Source of the DNA: Pseudonocardia sp. EC080619-01 | Lineage (GTDB): Bacteria > Actinomycetota > Actinomycetes > Mycobacteriales > Pseudonocardiaceae | Direction of reading: 5' to 3' | Assembly (NCBI RefSeq): GCF_001420995.1 | Contig: NZ_CP012184.1 | Coordinates: 3,828,501 to 3,892,500, forward strand | Length of the DNA stretch: 64,000 bases | In this document: positions 10,581-18,953 of the stretch, one piece after another | Numbering within the stretch: the stretch's first letter is position 1 | How the letters are laid out: every line of letters starts with the position of its first letter | The notes under the pieces: model-generated | Told to the model about the DNA's origin: nothing | The model's database searches: none | The model's input: the letters and a program-made list of their open reading frames with translations, nothing else | Program-made: the position numbers and the translations under genes

Positions 10581-10866
10581 ACGGCCGGCCGTGCCAGTGC
10601 GGGGTCAGGTGGCGCGGGGTCAGGTAGAGCGCCCACGTGCTGGGGTCGGACGGGCCGCCCCCGTCGGCGACGCAGATCCATCCGGACCATTTCAGCGGAT
10701 TCCGGTGCGCCATCGACTCGCCGCGGATGTGGCAGCTCGACTGTGTCGAGTAGTTCCGGATGTACTCGCCCGGGCCATCCGGGTCCACGGCTCCCGGCAG
10801 CACGGCGCCCGCGGTCGCGGCGAGGGCGACCACGACGTGACCGAGGAACGGGCGGCGTGCTCCCAC
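10567..10866 (-). CDS. Small secreted two-cysteine protein
   Basis: A 99-aa protein I do not recognise by name. It has a short basic start (GARR), a hydrophobic helix about residues 8-25 and a plausible signal peptidase site after LPGA. The mature part carries C45 and C65 among Trp/Tyr residues (EYIRNYSTQSSC, WSGWIC, STWALYL), as in small exported actinobacterial proteins with one disulfide. The GTG start has GGGGAGG just upstream and a good sigma-70-type promoter further up. It sits antisense between a response regulator and its kinase and overlaps the regulator gene by 14 bp at their 3' ends. Confidence 0.68.
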   Translation of the reverse strand: MGARRPFLGHVVVALAATAGAVLPGAVDPDGPGEYIRNYSTQSSCHIRGESMAHRNPLKWSGWICVADGGGPSDPSTWALYLTPRHLTPHWHGRPFSRG

Positions 10867-10915
10867 ACGTCCTCCCCAGTACCGGACACCCGAGGACCGA
10901 GGTCGAGGGCGGGAG

Positions 10916-10945
10916 AAGGTATCGCCATCGGCAGAATTGCGTCAA
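10916..10945 (-). promoter_or_regulatory. Promoter of the small secreted protein
   Basis: On the minus strand, -35 TTGACG (10940-10945), an 18-nt spacer and -10 TACCTT (10916-10921). It predicts a 5' leader of about 40 nt ending in a GGGGAGG ribosome site before the GTG at 10866. This supports the small gene being real. Confidence 0.6.
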
Positions 10946-11031
10946 TCATCGGAACCGGGGTAATTGTCGTCCTGATCCCCGGCTGATCGATTCCCGGTGC
11001 GTCGGATGCCTATCCACTAGATTCACGGATC

Positions 11032-12306
11032 GTGCGCCGCCGGATCCTCGTCTCCACGCTGCTCACCGTCGCGGTGACGGCCCTGTTCCTCGGTGGGCCG
11101 CTGGCGCTGGCCACCTGGCAGCTGGTGGAGGACTTCACCCGTGCCGAGCTCACCCAGCGCCTCGAGTCGCTCACCAAGACCCTCGAGGACGTCGACAGCG
11201 ACAGCCCGCCGGTCAACGTCGTCCAGGCCGCGATCCCGCCGAACAGCAGGCTCACCATCGTCACGCCGGACGGGCCCCCGCTCGTCTTCGGCGCGGACGT
11301 CGTCGTCGACCCGGTCGAGGAGCAGCTGCCGTTCGGTCCCGGCGGGACGGTCACGCTGGCCCAGCCGACCGCCGTCATGCGGTCGCAGCAGACCCAGGTG
11401 GTCGGCGTCGTCGTGCTGCTGGTCGGGTTCTCGGTCACGGTGGGCACCGGCGTCGCGATCTACACCGCGCGGCGGCTGTCCGACCCGTTGCGCGACCTCG
11501 CGGCCCGCGCCGCCCGCCTCGGCGCCGGGGACTTCCGGCGGGCCCCGGCGCGCTACGACATCGCCGAGCTGGACCGCGTGTCCGAGGTGCTCGACTCGTC
11601 GGCGACGGCGCTGTCCCAGCTGCTGCAACGCGAGCGGTCGCTGGTCGGCGACGTCTCGCACCAGCTCCGCAGCCGGATCACCGCGTTGCAGCTGCGGCTC
11701 GACGAGCTGTCCACCCACCCCGACCCGGACGCCCGTCGCGAGGCACTGGCCGCGCTGGAGCAGACCGAGCGGCTGACCGGCGTCCTCGACGACCTGCTCC
11801 AGTCGGCCCGTGCCGCCCGCGCGGTCGGCGCGGAGCCGGTGGACCTGTCCGAGGCGATCGAGGCCGCCGCCGGGGAGTGGCGGGAGCCCCTCACGGCGGC
11901 CGGGCGTTCGCTGCGGCTGCGGGTGCCCGAGGGGATGCTCGCCCGGGTCACCGCCGCCCGGCTGCGGGAGGCCGTCGGCGCGCTCGTCGACAACGCCCTG
12001 CAGCACGGCGACGGCACCGTGACGATCACCGCGCGGACCGGTGACAACTCCCTGCAGGTGGAGGTCTCCGACACCGGGCCCGGGGTGCCGGAGGAGCTCG
12101 TGCCCCACGTGTTCGACCGCGGCGTGTCCGCGCAGTCGTCCACCGGTCTGGGGCTCGCGCTGGCCCGGACCCTGATCGAGGCCGACGGCGGGCGGCTGGA
12201 GCTGTACCGGGCCCGGCCGCCGGTGTTCCGGATCTACCTGCCTGCCGCACGCACCGACGACGTCGCCGCCACCGCCTCGCCCGCCGACCGCACCGGGCCG
12301 CGTTAG
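11032..12306 (+). CDS. HAMP-domain sensor histidine kinase
   Basis: A 424-aa class I kinase. TM1 is about residues 5-28, followed by a periplasmic loop of about 90 residues, TM2 about 122-145, HAMP 146-195, HisKA with phospho-acceptor H210 in DVSHQLRSR, and HATPase_c with N box VDNALQHG, DTGPGVP and a G2 box STGLGLALARTL. The HQLRS variant replaces the usual HELRT. The GTG follows TAGATT (11018-11023) by 8 nt. It is the likely partner of the OmpR-type regulator at 9924; the extracytoplasmic loop could sense an envelope or secreted ligand. Confidence 0.9.
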   Translation: MRRRILVSTLLTVAVTALFLGGPLALATWQLVEDFTRAELTQRLESLTKTLEDVDSDSPPVNVVQAAIPPNSRLTIVTPDGPPLVFGADVVVDPVEEQLPFGPGGTVTLAQPTAVMRSQQTQVVGVVVLLVGFSVTVGTGVAIYTARRLSDPLRDLAARAARLGAGDFRRAPARYDIAELDRVSEVLDSSATALSQLLQRERSLVGDVSHQLRSRITALQLRLDELSTHPDPDARREALAALEQTERLTGVLDDLLQSARAARAVGAEPVDLSEAIEAAAGEWREPLTAAGRSLRLRVPEGMLARVTAARLREAVGALVDNALQHGDGTVTITARTGDNSLQVEVSDTGPGVPEELVPHVFDRGVSAQSSTGLGLALARTLIEADGGRLELYRARPPVFRIYLPAARTDDVAATASPADRTGPR

Positions 12307-12977
12307 GCGCCGGGCCGGCCGGGGACGTCCGCGATCCCGCTGCGGTAGGCCCACACGACGGTCTGCACCCGGTCCCGGGCACCGATCTTGGCCATGGCCC
12401 GCCCGAGGTGCGACTTCACGGTGCTGAGCTCGACGACCAGCTCGTCGGCGATCTCCGCGTTGGACATCCCGCGGGCGAGCAGCCGCACGATCTCGGACTC
12501 CCGCGGGGTGAGCGGGGTGACGGGGACCGGGGGCAGCTCGTCCGGGGCGGGCCTGCGGCGTGCGAACTCGGTGATCACCCGCCGGGTGACGGCGTGGTCG
12601 ACCAGGCCGTACCCGGCGGCCAGCCTGCGGACGGCGTGCACCAGGTCGTCCGGGCCGGTGTCCTTGAGCACGAACCCGCCGGCCCCCGCCTCCAGCGCAC
12701 CGAACACGTACTCGTCCAGGTCGAAGGTCGTCACGACGAGCACCGCCGGCGCCGGAGCCGGCCCGGAGACGATCTCCCGGGTCGCGGCCAGTCCGTTGCC
12801 GCCGGGCATCCGGACGTCCATGCAGACGACGTCCGGGGCGAGCTCGCGGGCCAGGCGGACCGCGCCCGGGCCGTCGGCCGCCTCGCCGACGACCTCGACG
12901 TCCCCCGCCAGCTCCAGGAACACCCGGAACCCGGCCCGGACGACCGACTGGTCGTCGGCCAGCACCACCCTGATCAC
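12303..12977 (-). CDS. NarL/LuxR-family response regulator
   Basis: A 224-aa regulator: receiver with D8-D9, phospho-acceptor D54 in VCMDVRMPGGNG, and K in VLKDTG; C-terminal LuxR HTH with LTPRESEIVRLLARG and STVKSHLGRAMAKIG. The GTG at 12977 overlaps the kinase stop (GTGA), so it is co-translated with its partner kinase. Its stop overlaps the HAMP-kinase gene tail-to-tail by 4 bp. Confidence 0.92.
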   Translation of the reverse strand: MIRVVLADDQSVVRAGFRVFLELAGDVEVVGEAADGPGAVRLARELAPDVVCMDVRMPGGNGLAATREIVSGPAPAPAVLVVTTFDLDEYVFGALEAGAGGFVLKDTGPDDLVHAVRRLAAGYGLVDHAVTRRVITEFARRRPAPDELPPVPVTPLTPRESEIVRLLARGMSNAEIADELVVELSTVKSHLGRAMAKIGARDRVQTVVWAYRSGIADVPGRPGA

Positions 12978-14266
12978 GCCGTGTCCTCCGTCGTCGTGTC
13001 CGGCTCGTCCTGCTCGACGGGGACCGCGAGCCGGACCCGCCACCCGCCCTCCGTCGTCGGACCGGCCTCGAACGTGGCCCCCACCAGCTGCGCCCGCTCC
13101 CGCATGCCGACCAGCCCGTACCCGCGCGTGCCGTCCCGGGGCTCCCGGGCGGCCGCCGGGGACAGCGGCGGGTCGTTCTCGACCTCGACGAGCACCCGGC
13201 CGGGCGCCGTGGTGACGGCGACCCGGACCGCGGCCCCCGGCGCGTGCTCACGCGCGTTGGCCAGCGCCTCCTGCACGACCCGGTGGCAGGTGACGTCGGC
13301 GATCGGCGCCGGAGCCGGCTGCTCGCCGCGGCGCTCCAGGACGACCGGGGTCCCGAGCGCGCGTACCTGGTCCACCAGCCGGTCCAGTCCGGCCAGGCCG
13401 GGGACGGGCGCGTCCGTGCCGGGGTCCTCGACGACGCCCGGCTCCCGCAACGTCCCGACGACCGTGCGCAGGTCGCGCAGCGTGCGCCGGCCCTGCTGCC
13501 GCAGCTCGCCCGCGGTGCGCCGGGCCGTCGGCGGGTCGCGCTCGACGAGCTGCTCCACCACGCCGGCCTGCACGACCATCGCGGACAGGTGGTGGGCGGC
13601 GATGTCGTGGAGCTCGCGGGCCATCCGCGTCCGTTCCCGCCGGACGGCCGCGTCGGCCCGGGCCCGCTGCACGGCGACGGCCTCGCCCGCCCGCAGCTCG
13701 ACCAGCTCCAGGTAGCGGCGCCGGGTCGCGACCCACGACCCGGCGAGCGCGCCGCCGGCGAGCACCGCGACCCCCGAGACGACCTCGGCCGGCGTCGATC
13801 CCGTCACCCCGCCGGCCCGGGCCGCCGCGAGGACGATCCCGCCGGTCTCGGCCATGGCCGCGAGCGCCACCAGCCGGCCGGTGCGACGGGCGGGGAGCGC
13901 GGTCCCGCAGGTGTAGGCCGCCACGGCCGTGGCGGGCCCGCGGACCGTCACCTCCAGCGGTGCGAGCAGCGACAGCGCGGCCTGTGCCACCGCCACCAGC
14001 ATCAGACAGGAGCCCGGCGCGACCCGGCGCAGGCACAGCATCAGGGTCTGGACCACCACGAGGGCCTGGACGGTGGCGGGCACCGGGCCCACCAGGTCGG
14101 TGACCACCGGATCGGCCGAGGCCGCCGCCAGTAGCAGCACCATGACCGCGGCCAGCAGCACGGCGAGCGCGGCGTCCCGCCTGAACGGTCCGGTCAGCCC
14201 GGCCGCGGTGAGCGCGCGGTCGGCACGCACGGCGAGGCGGCCGGCGGGCGGTGCGGGGACGGTCAT
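12974..14266 (-). CDS. HisKA_3 sensor histidine kinase
   Basis: A 430-aa kinase. About five hydrophobic segments fill residues 35-180, with no sizeable external domain. The phospho-acceptor motif MARELHDIAAHHLSAM has H220, and the HATPase_c domain has QEALANAREHAPG and GYGLVGMRERA. The ATG at 14266 has a GGAGA ribosome site about 10 nt upstream; a GTG at 14293 is possible. A candidate -10 (TACGAT, minus strand) lies within the inverted repeat at 14294-14308. Confidence 0.9.
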   Translation of the reverse strand: MTVPAPPAGRLAVRADRALTAAGLTGPFRRDAALAVLLAAVMVLLLAAASADPVVTDLVGPVPATVQALVVVQTLMLCLRRVAPGSCLMLVAVAQAALSLLAPLEVTVRGPATAVAAYTCGTALPARRTGRLVALAAMAETGGIVLAAARAGGVTGSTPAEVVSGVAVLAGGALAGSWVATRRRYLELVELRAGEAVAVQRARADAAVRRERTRMARELHDIAAHHLSAMVVQAGVVEQLVERDPPTARRTAGELRQQGRRTLRDLRTVVGTLREPGVVEDPGTDAPVPGLAGLDRLVDQVRALGTPVVLERRGEQPAPAPIADVTCHRVVQEALANAREHAPGAAVRVAVTTAPGRVLVEVENDPPLSPAAAREPRDGTRGYGLVGMRERAQLVGATFEAGPTTEGGWRVRLAVPVEQDEPDTTTEDTA

Positions 14267-14293
14267 GGCGTGCGGTCTCCGTTCGGGCAGCAC

Positions 14294-14308
14294 GATCGTA
14301 GAACGATC
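14294..14308. promoter_or_regulatory. Inverted repeat, candidate operator
   Basis: GATCGT-AGA-ACGATC, a perfect 6-bp dyad, overlaps the putative -10 (TACGAT on the minus strand) of the kinase-regulator pair and the stop codon of the upstream hydrolase. It could be an autoregulatory site for the linked response regulator. Confidence 0.35.
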
Positions 14309-16277
14309 AGTAGCCGAGGTCGGGCGTGAGCAGCCCGAACGCGAGGGCCACCCAGGCCGTCCCGGCGAGCCCGAGCAGCACCAGGACCCGTCCGGCGGTC
14401 CGGGACCGGCCGATGCCGCCGCGGGCGCCGGTGACCACCGCGACCGCGGCGGCCACCGTCGCGCCGGTCGCCACCCACTGCAGCGCCTGCATCCCGTACA
14501 GCACCGGCACCGGGACGTCGACGAGGCCGGACACGGCGCCGACCACCGCCGCCCACCCGGCGACCGCGACGACGGCGCACCCCGCGCCGAGCCGGGTCAG
14601 GCCCGTGGCGACCCGGTCCGCGCGGCCCGGGGACACCGGCGCGACGACGCCGTACCGGCGGCGGGCCAGCGCGCCGGCGGGCCACGCCACCAGTGCCCCC
14701 AGCAGCAGCACGACCGAGGCGGCGAGCACCGGCAGCACGACCGCGGAGTCCCGCACGGGCGTGGTGCGCAACAGCGTGAACGCCGACTCCGCGCCGAGCG
14801 CCGTGACCCGGCCGTCCTCGGTGCGTGCCGACACGACCTGCTCCCCGCCTGCCTCCTGCCAGACCCACGGCCGGATCTCCCGGTAGACGACCGGCTCGGT
14901 CCGCGCGACGCCGGGGGACAGGACCAGCGTGCCGTCCGGCCCGGCCGACGCCCGCGTCTGGCCCATGAGGTTCAGGACGTCGAGGAACGTGCTGAACGGC
15001 GACCGCGCGCTCTCGTAGCGACCGGCGACGGCGGCGGCCCGCTCGGCCGCGCCCGGCCCGGGCTCCGCGGGCCCGGTGGTCTCCGCGGGCACGGTGGCGG
15101 GCGCGGGCACGTACCGGTCGGTGAACCCGTCGAGCAGCGCCGAGCGCAGCTGCAGGCTGTCCGCCGGGGCACGGCCGGTGCCGTTCAGCGTCACGAACAC
15201 GCCGACCCGCTGCTCCGGGTGCAGCTGCAGGTGGGAGTGGAACGCCGTGGTGTCCCCGCCGTGCCCCAGGACGGTGCGCCCGTCGCGCCCCTCGTCGAAC
15301 AGGCCCAGTGTCATCCGCGGGCCCTCGGCCAGCGGGCCCAGGGTGCCCGCGTCCAGGGCGGGGCGCTGCATGAGGGCCAGGGTCTGCGGGGCCAGCAGCG
15401 GGGTCCCGGTGCCGAGCAGGGAGGACGCGAACCGGGCCAGGTCGGTCGCGGGAGCGGTGAGCGCCCCGGCGGGCACGTCCCGGAAGCTCTCGAAGCCGAT
15501 CGCGGGCGTGCCCGCGGCGGCGTACCCGTCGGCGACCCGGCCGGCGAGCCGGGGTGGGAGCGGCTGCGTGAACGTCGACGACGTCATGCCCGCGCGGTCC
15601 AGCACCGCGTGCTGGACGTACTGCGCGAACGGCTCCCCGGTCACCCGCTCGACGACGTGTCCGGCCAGCGAGTAGCCGTAGTTCGAGTACGCGGGCGTGG
15701 TGCCCGGGGCGAAGACCTGCTCCGGGGGGTCGGTGGCGACGGTGTCGCGCACCGGGCCCGGGTCGCCGTCGAACACGATCATCCCGCGCACCCGCTCCTC
15801 GAAGCCCGCGGTGTGGGTGAGCAGGTGCCGCATCGTGACCGGCGGCTCGAACCGCAGGGGCAGCGGGAAGTCCAGGTACCGCCGGACGTCGGCGTCGAGG
15901 TCGATCCGGCCCTGCTCGACCTGCTGCAGCACCGCGACCGCGGTCGCGACCTTCGAGACCGACCCGACCCGGAACAGCGTGGCGGCCGGGTCGACCGGGG
16001 CCCCGTCGTCGCCGGCGACGCCGTAGCCGCCGGCGGCGACCACCTCGCCGTCCCGGACGACGGTGACCGCCGCCCCGGCGATCCCCGTGCGGTCCAGGGC
16101 GGCCGGGACCATGCCGTCCAGCCATGCGCTGACGTCGGCGGGCGTGAGCGGTGCGGTCGCGGCGGGCGGCGGCCCGGGCGGGACCGCGGGTGCGGCCGCG
16201 GCGCACCCGGTCAGGACCGGGAGCGCGACGGCGCAGAGGGCGGCGGCCAGCAGCCGTGCCCGTCGGGAGATCGTCAT
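14307..16277 (-). CDS. Lipoprotein serine hydrolase (beta-lactamase / PBP4* type) with C-terminal membrane domain
   Basis: A 656-aa exported enzyme. The signal peptide ends in lipobox LTGC with C25. The class-C beta-lactamase-like domain (about 45-400) has SVSK with nucleophile S106 and K109, a Tyr motif in AYSNYGYSLAG, and HGG in LGHGGDT. After a linker the last 150 residues carry about four membrane helices. It probably acts on peptidoglycan peptides, D-amino-acid esters or lactams at the membrane; substrate unknown. The ATG at 16277 is the first plausible start. It lies directly upstream of the kinase-regulator pair on the same strand. Confidence 0.88.
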   Translation of the reverse strand: MTISRRARLLAAALCAVALPVLTGCAAAAPAVPPGPPPAATAPLTPADVSAWLDGMVPAALDRTGIAGAAVTVVRDGEVVAAGGYGVAGDDGAPVDPAATLFRVGSVSKVATAVAVLQQVEQGRIDLDADVRRYLDFPLPLRFEPPVTMRHLLTHTAGFEERVRGMIVFDGDPGPVRDTVATDPPEQVFAPGTTPAYSNYGYSLAGHVVERVTGEPFAQYVQHAVLDRAGMTSSTFTQPLPPRLAGRVADGYAAAGTPAIGFESFRDVPAGALTAPATDLARFASSLLGTGTPLLAPQTLALMQRPALDAGTLGPLAEGPRMTLGLFDEGRDGRTVLGHGGDTTAFHSHLQLHPEQRVGVFVTLNGTGRAPADSLQLRSALLDGFTDRYVPAPATVPAETTGPAEPGPGAAERAAAVAGRYESARSPFSTFLDVLNLMGQTRASAGPDGTLVLSPGVARTEPVVYREIRPWVWQEAGGEQVVSARTEDGRVTALGAESAFTLLRTTPVRDSAVVLPVLAASVVLLLGALVAWPAGALARRRYGVVAPVSPGRADRVATGLTRLGAGCAVVAVAGWAAVVGAVSGLVDVPVPVLYGMQALQWVATGATVAAAVAVVTGARGGIGRSRTAGRVLVLLGLAGTAWVALAFGLLTPDLGY

Positions 16278-16361
16278 GTGACGAGCCTGTCCGGCGGCGC
16301 GGCCGGGCACATCGGGCCTGCGACGGCACTCCGGTCTCCGACCTCCGGAGGAGGCGGGGTG

Positions 16362-16871
16362 CTACGCGGGTGGGGGCTGGCGCCGCACGAACTGGTCCGG
16401 CCAGACGAACCGGCGGAACGCCCACCAGCGGAACGCCATCCCGACCAGGGTGCCGACGATCTGGCCCGCGACGAAGTCGGAGAACTCCTGGGTGACCAGC
16501 GACACGACCGGGACCTGCAGCTCGAACACGTAGCGGGAGACCCACAGCGGCGCCGAGTAGACCGCGACGCCGACCCCGCTGATCAGGAAGAACAGGGCGG
16601 CCTCGTGGTGCCGGTCGCGCCCGCCCCGGGTGCGGAACGACCACTCCCGGTTCAGGACGTACGAGACGATCGTCGCCACCAGCACCGCGATCACCTTCGC
16701 CGTCACCGGCTTGGTGTCGAGCACGAAGGCCTTCAGCAGCAGGAACACCGCCGTGTCGATCACCCACGTGGTGCCGCCGACCATCAGGAACTTGATGAGT
16801 TCCCGGTGCTTGATGGCCTTGTCGCGGTACGGCTGGGGGATTCGCCGGAGCGTCGCGTCCACCACCGTCAC
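16362..16871 (-). CDS. GtrA-family membrane protein
   Basis: A 169-aa four-helix GtrA/DPMS-type protein; the family is thought to flip or aid transfer of polyprenyl-phosphate sugars. Seen: FLMVGGTTWVIDTAVFLLL, NREWSFRTRGG (family signature) and RRFVWPDQ. Mycobacteria carry a homologue in the same divergent position to purK. The GTG at 16871 is listed, but the GTG at 16865 has a better placed GGGAG site. The -10 TAATCT (16887-16892) overlaps the purK -10. Confidence 0.88.
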   Translation of the reverse strand: MTVVDATLRRIPQPYRDKAIKHRELIKFLMVGGTTWVIDTAVFLLLKAFVLDTKPVTAKVIAVLVATIVSYVLNREWSFRTRGGRDRHHEAALFFLISGVGVAVYSAPLWVSRYVFELQVPVVSLVTQEFSDFVAGQIVGTLVGMAFRWWAFRRFVWPDQFVRRQPPPA

Positions 16872-16886
16872 TCCCGAGATCGTGCC

Positions 16887-16896
16887 AGATTAGGCT
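16887..16896. promoter_or_regulatory. Overlapping divergent -10 boxes, gtrA-like / purK
   Basis: TAATCT read on the minus strand (16887-16892) faces GtrA, and TAGGCT on the plus strand (16891-16896) faces purK. They share two base pairs, so RNA polymerase should not open both promoters at once. Confidence 0.5.
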
Positions 16897-16905
16897 TCCC
16901 GTCTC

Positions 16906-18144
16906 GTGGAGAGGGTTGAGACGTCGAGGAGCCCGATGCCCGGCAACGTGCCCACGGTGGGCATGGTCGGTGGGGGCCAGCTCGCCCGGATGACCGCCCA
17001 GGCCGCCGTCGCGCTGGGCCAGACGTTGCGCGTCCTGGCGGCGTCGGGCACCGACCCGGCCGCCCGGGTGACGCCGGACGTCGTGATCGGCGACCCGGAC
17101 GACGGCGCCGCGCTCCGCGAGCTCGCCACCGGCTGCTCCGCGGTCACCTTCGACCACGAGGGTGTCCCGCAGGAGGTGCTCGCGCCGCTCGCCGCCGCCG
17201 GGATCCCGCTGCGCCCGTCGCCGGAGGCGCTGGTGCACGCCCAGGACAAGCTGGTGATGCGCAGGCGGCTGTCGGGGATGGGCCTGCCGGTCCCGGCGTT
17301 CACCGCGGTCACCGCGCCGTCGGACGTGTCCGGGTTCGGCGACGAGCACGGCTGGCCGGTCGTGCTCAAGGCGGTCCGCGGCGGGTACGACGGCCGCGGG
17401 GTCTGGTTCCTGCGCTCCGGCGGACCGGAGACCGACGCGCTGGTCGCCGACCTGCTGGAGAGCGGCACCCCGCTGATGGCCGAGTCCGCGGTGCCGATGA
17501 CCCGCGAGCTGGCCGCGAGCGTCGCCCGCTCGCCGTTCGGCCAGGCCGCCGCCTGGCCGGTGGTGGAGACCCTGCAGGTCGACGGGCAGTGCGCCCGGGT
17601 CACCGCGCCCGCGCCGGGCCTGGACCCCGACGCCGCCGCCCGGATCCAGGGGCTCGCACTGCGGATCGCCGAGGAGCTCGGCGTGACCGGGCTGATGACG
17701 GTCGAGCTGTTCGAGACCGGGGCCGGGGAGGTCGTCGTCAACGAGCTGGCGATGCGGCCGCACAACTCCGGGCACTGGACGATCGAGGGCTCGACGACGT
17801 CGCAGTTCGAGCAGCACCTGCGCGCGGTCCTCGACTACCCGCTCGGCTCGACGGCCCCGGTCGCGCCGGTCGCGGTGATGGCCAACGTGCTGGGCGCGCC
17901 GGAGGAGCCCGCGATGTCGATGGACGAGCGGCTGCACCACTGCTTCGCCCGCTTCCCGGACGCGAAGGTGCACCTCTACGCGAAGGGCGGGCGCCCGGCC
18001 CGCAAGATCGGTCACGTGACCGTGCTGGGCACCGACGAGACCGCGGTGCGCGGGCGTGCCGAGCTGGCCGCGACCTGGCTGGCCACCGCGACCTGGGCCG
18101 ACGGCTGGTCGGTGCACGGCGACGACCCCCGAGAGGACTCCTGA
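16906..18144 (+). CDS. purK: 5-(carboxyamino)imidazole ribonucleotide synthase
   Basis: ATP-grasp enzyme of purine synthesis, converting AIR, bicarbonate and ATP to N5-CAIR. The 412-aa protein has [37 protein letters not shown], and the C-terminal [19 protein letters not shown]. The GTG at 16906 lies 9 nt after TAGGCT and gives an N-terminus comparable to mycobacterial PurK; an ATG at 16936 with GAGGAG upstream is the alternative. The stop overlaps the purE start (TGATG). Confidence 0.94.
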   Translation: MERVETSRSPMPGNVPTVGMVGGGQLARMTAQAAVALGQTLRVLAASGTDPAARVTPDVVIGDPDDGAALRELATGCSAVTFDHEGVPQEVLAPLAAAGIPLRPSPEALVHAQDKLVMRRRLSGMGLPVPAFTAVTAPSDVSGFGDEHGWPVVLKAVRGGYDGRGVWFLRSGGPETDALVADLLESGTPLMAESAVPMTRELAASVARSPFGQAAAWPVVETLQVDGQCARVTAPAPGLDPDAAARIQGLALRIAEELGVTGLMTVELFETGAGEVVVNELAMRPHNSGHWTIEGSTTSQFEQHLRAVLDYPLGSTAPVAPVAVMANVLGAPEEPAMSMDERLHHCFARFPDAKVHLYAKGGRPARKIGHVTVLGTDETAVRGRAELAATWLATATWADGWSVHGDDPREDS

Positions 18145-18665
18145 TGGCCGCTCCCCCCCCCGCGTCCCCGCGCGTCGGCGTCGTCATGGGCAGCGACTCC
18201 GACTGGCCCGTGATGAGTGCCGCCGGGGCCGCGCTGGACGAGTTCGGCGTGCCGTGGGAGGTCGGTGTCTACTCGGCGCACCGGACCCCGCAGCGGATGC
18301 TCGACTACGCCGCGTCGGCCGCCGACCGCGGCCTGCAGGCCATCGTCGCGGGGGCCGGCGGCGCCGCGCACCTGCCCGGCATGGTTGCCGCCGCGACGCC
18401 GCTGCCGGTGATCGGCGTCCCGGTGCCGCTGAAGTACCTCGACGGGCTCGACTCGCTGCTGTCGATCGTGCAGATGCCGGCCGGGGTGCCGGTCGCGACC
18501 GTCGCCGTCGGCAACGCCCGCAACGCCGGGCTGCTCGCGGTCCGGATCCTCGGGGCCGGGGACGAGTCGCTGCGCGCGGCGATGCTCGAGTACCAGGCCG
18601 ACCTGGAGCGGAGCGTGCTCGACAAGGACGCCGCCCTGCGCGCCACCGCCCGCGGCGAGGAGTGA
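18144..18665 (+). CDS. purE: N5-carboxyaminoimidazole ribonucleotide mutase
   Basis: Converts N5-CAIR to CAIR, the step after PurK. The 173-aa protein is normal class I PurE length. Seen: [11 protein letters not shown] (substrate phosphate loop), SAHRTPQRM with the catalytic His, [11 protein letters not shown] and [19 protein letters not shown]. It is translationally coupled to purK by a 1-nt overlap, so the two are one operon. Confidence 0.95.
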   Translation: MAAPPPASPRVGVVMGSDSDWPVMSAAGAALDEFGVPWEVGVYSAHRTPQRMLDYAASAADRGLQAIVAGAGGAAHLPGMVAAATPLPVIGVPVPLKYLDGLDSLLSIVQMPAGVPVATVAVGNARNAGLLAVRILGAGDESLRAAMLEYQADLERSVLDKDAALRATARGEE

Positions 18666-18723
18666 ACGGAGAATTTCCCGTGGCGTCGTCGCCGATCACG
18701 TGCGTACGGTGTCGGTACACGGG

Positions 18724-18738
18724 AAAGGAGGTGGTCCA
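18724..18738 (+). promoter_or_regulatory. Extended Shine-Dalgarno, 15-nt complement to the 16S rRNA tail
   Basis: AAAGGAGGTGGTCCA pairs along all 15 positions, with one G-U wobble, with the known 16S 3' end UGGAUCACCUCCUUU. Ordinary ribosome sites in this window pair over 4-7 nt. It precedes an ATG by 4 nt from its end, or 11 nt from the GGAGG core. Confidence 0.6.
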
Positions 18739-18742
18739 GCAG

Positions 18743-18781
18743 ATGAGCTACAGCAGGACACGTGAGGTGGCCGTCAGCTAG
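18743..18781 (+). CDS. Twelve-residue reading frame (MSYSRTREVAVS), possible leader peptide
   Basis: ATG to TAG, 12 codons, preceded by the extended Shine-Dalgarno at 18724. Its second half falls in a potential hairpin (ACGTG-AG-GTG pairing with CACCACGT, stop codon in the loop, about 18759-18788). No downstream gene on this strand follows closely; the next coding sequence is TetR on the other strand. Function unknown. It could be a regulatory leader, part of a small RNA, or a non-functional by-product of the strong pairing site. Confidence 0.4.
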   Translation: MSYSRTREVAVS

Positions 18782-18869
18782 CACCACGTTCTGCTCCGGC
18801 GGGGAGAACCCGTACGGAGAGACGGTCGTGGAAGCCGGTGTGGTGCCGGCGAGTTCCCGACGGTCACCC

Positions 18870-18936
18870 GTGATCCCCGGGCCCGAGCCTTGTCCGGTTC
18901 GGCTGCGCGCACCGCCCGGTGCGGCCCGGGGATCAC
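18870..18936. terminator. Large perfect inverted repeat with inner hairpins, probable bidirectional terminator
   Basis: Arms GTGATCCCCGGGCC (18870-18883) and GGCCCGGGGATCAC (18923-18936) are perfectly complementary over 14 bp. The 39-nt interior can itself form AGCC/GGCT and GCACCG/CGGTGC hairpins, giving a three-way-junction shape. It starts 18 nt after the TetR stop on the minus strand and lies about 200 nt after purE on the plus strand. Between convergent genes, termination is the simplest role; a structured RNA is the alternative. Confidence 0.55.
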
Positions 18937-18953
18937 GCACGTCCGGGCCCGGA

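Noticed and set aside
10692..10949. An 85-codon frame overlapping the small secreted protein
   Set aside because: It has no ribosome site and its start overlaps the promoter elements of the secreted-protein gene.
14263..18117. A 1284-codon open frame on the minus strand
   Set aside because: It runs antisense or out of frame through the serine hydrolase, GtrA, purK and purE, with Arg/Gly/Pro-rich low-complexity translation. Such frames are expected where stop codons are rare because of GC content.
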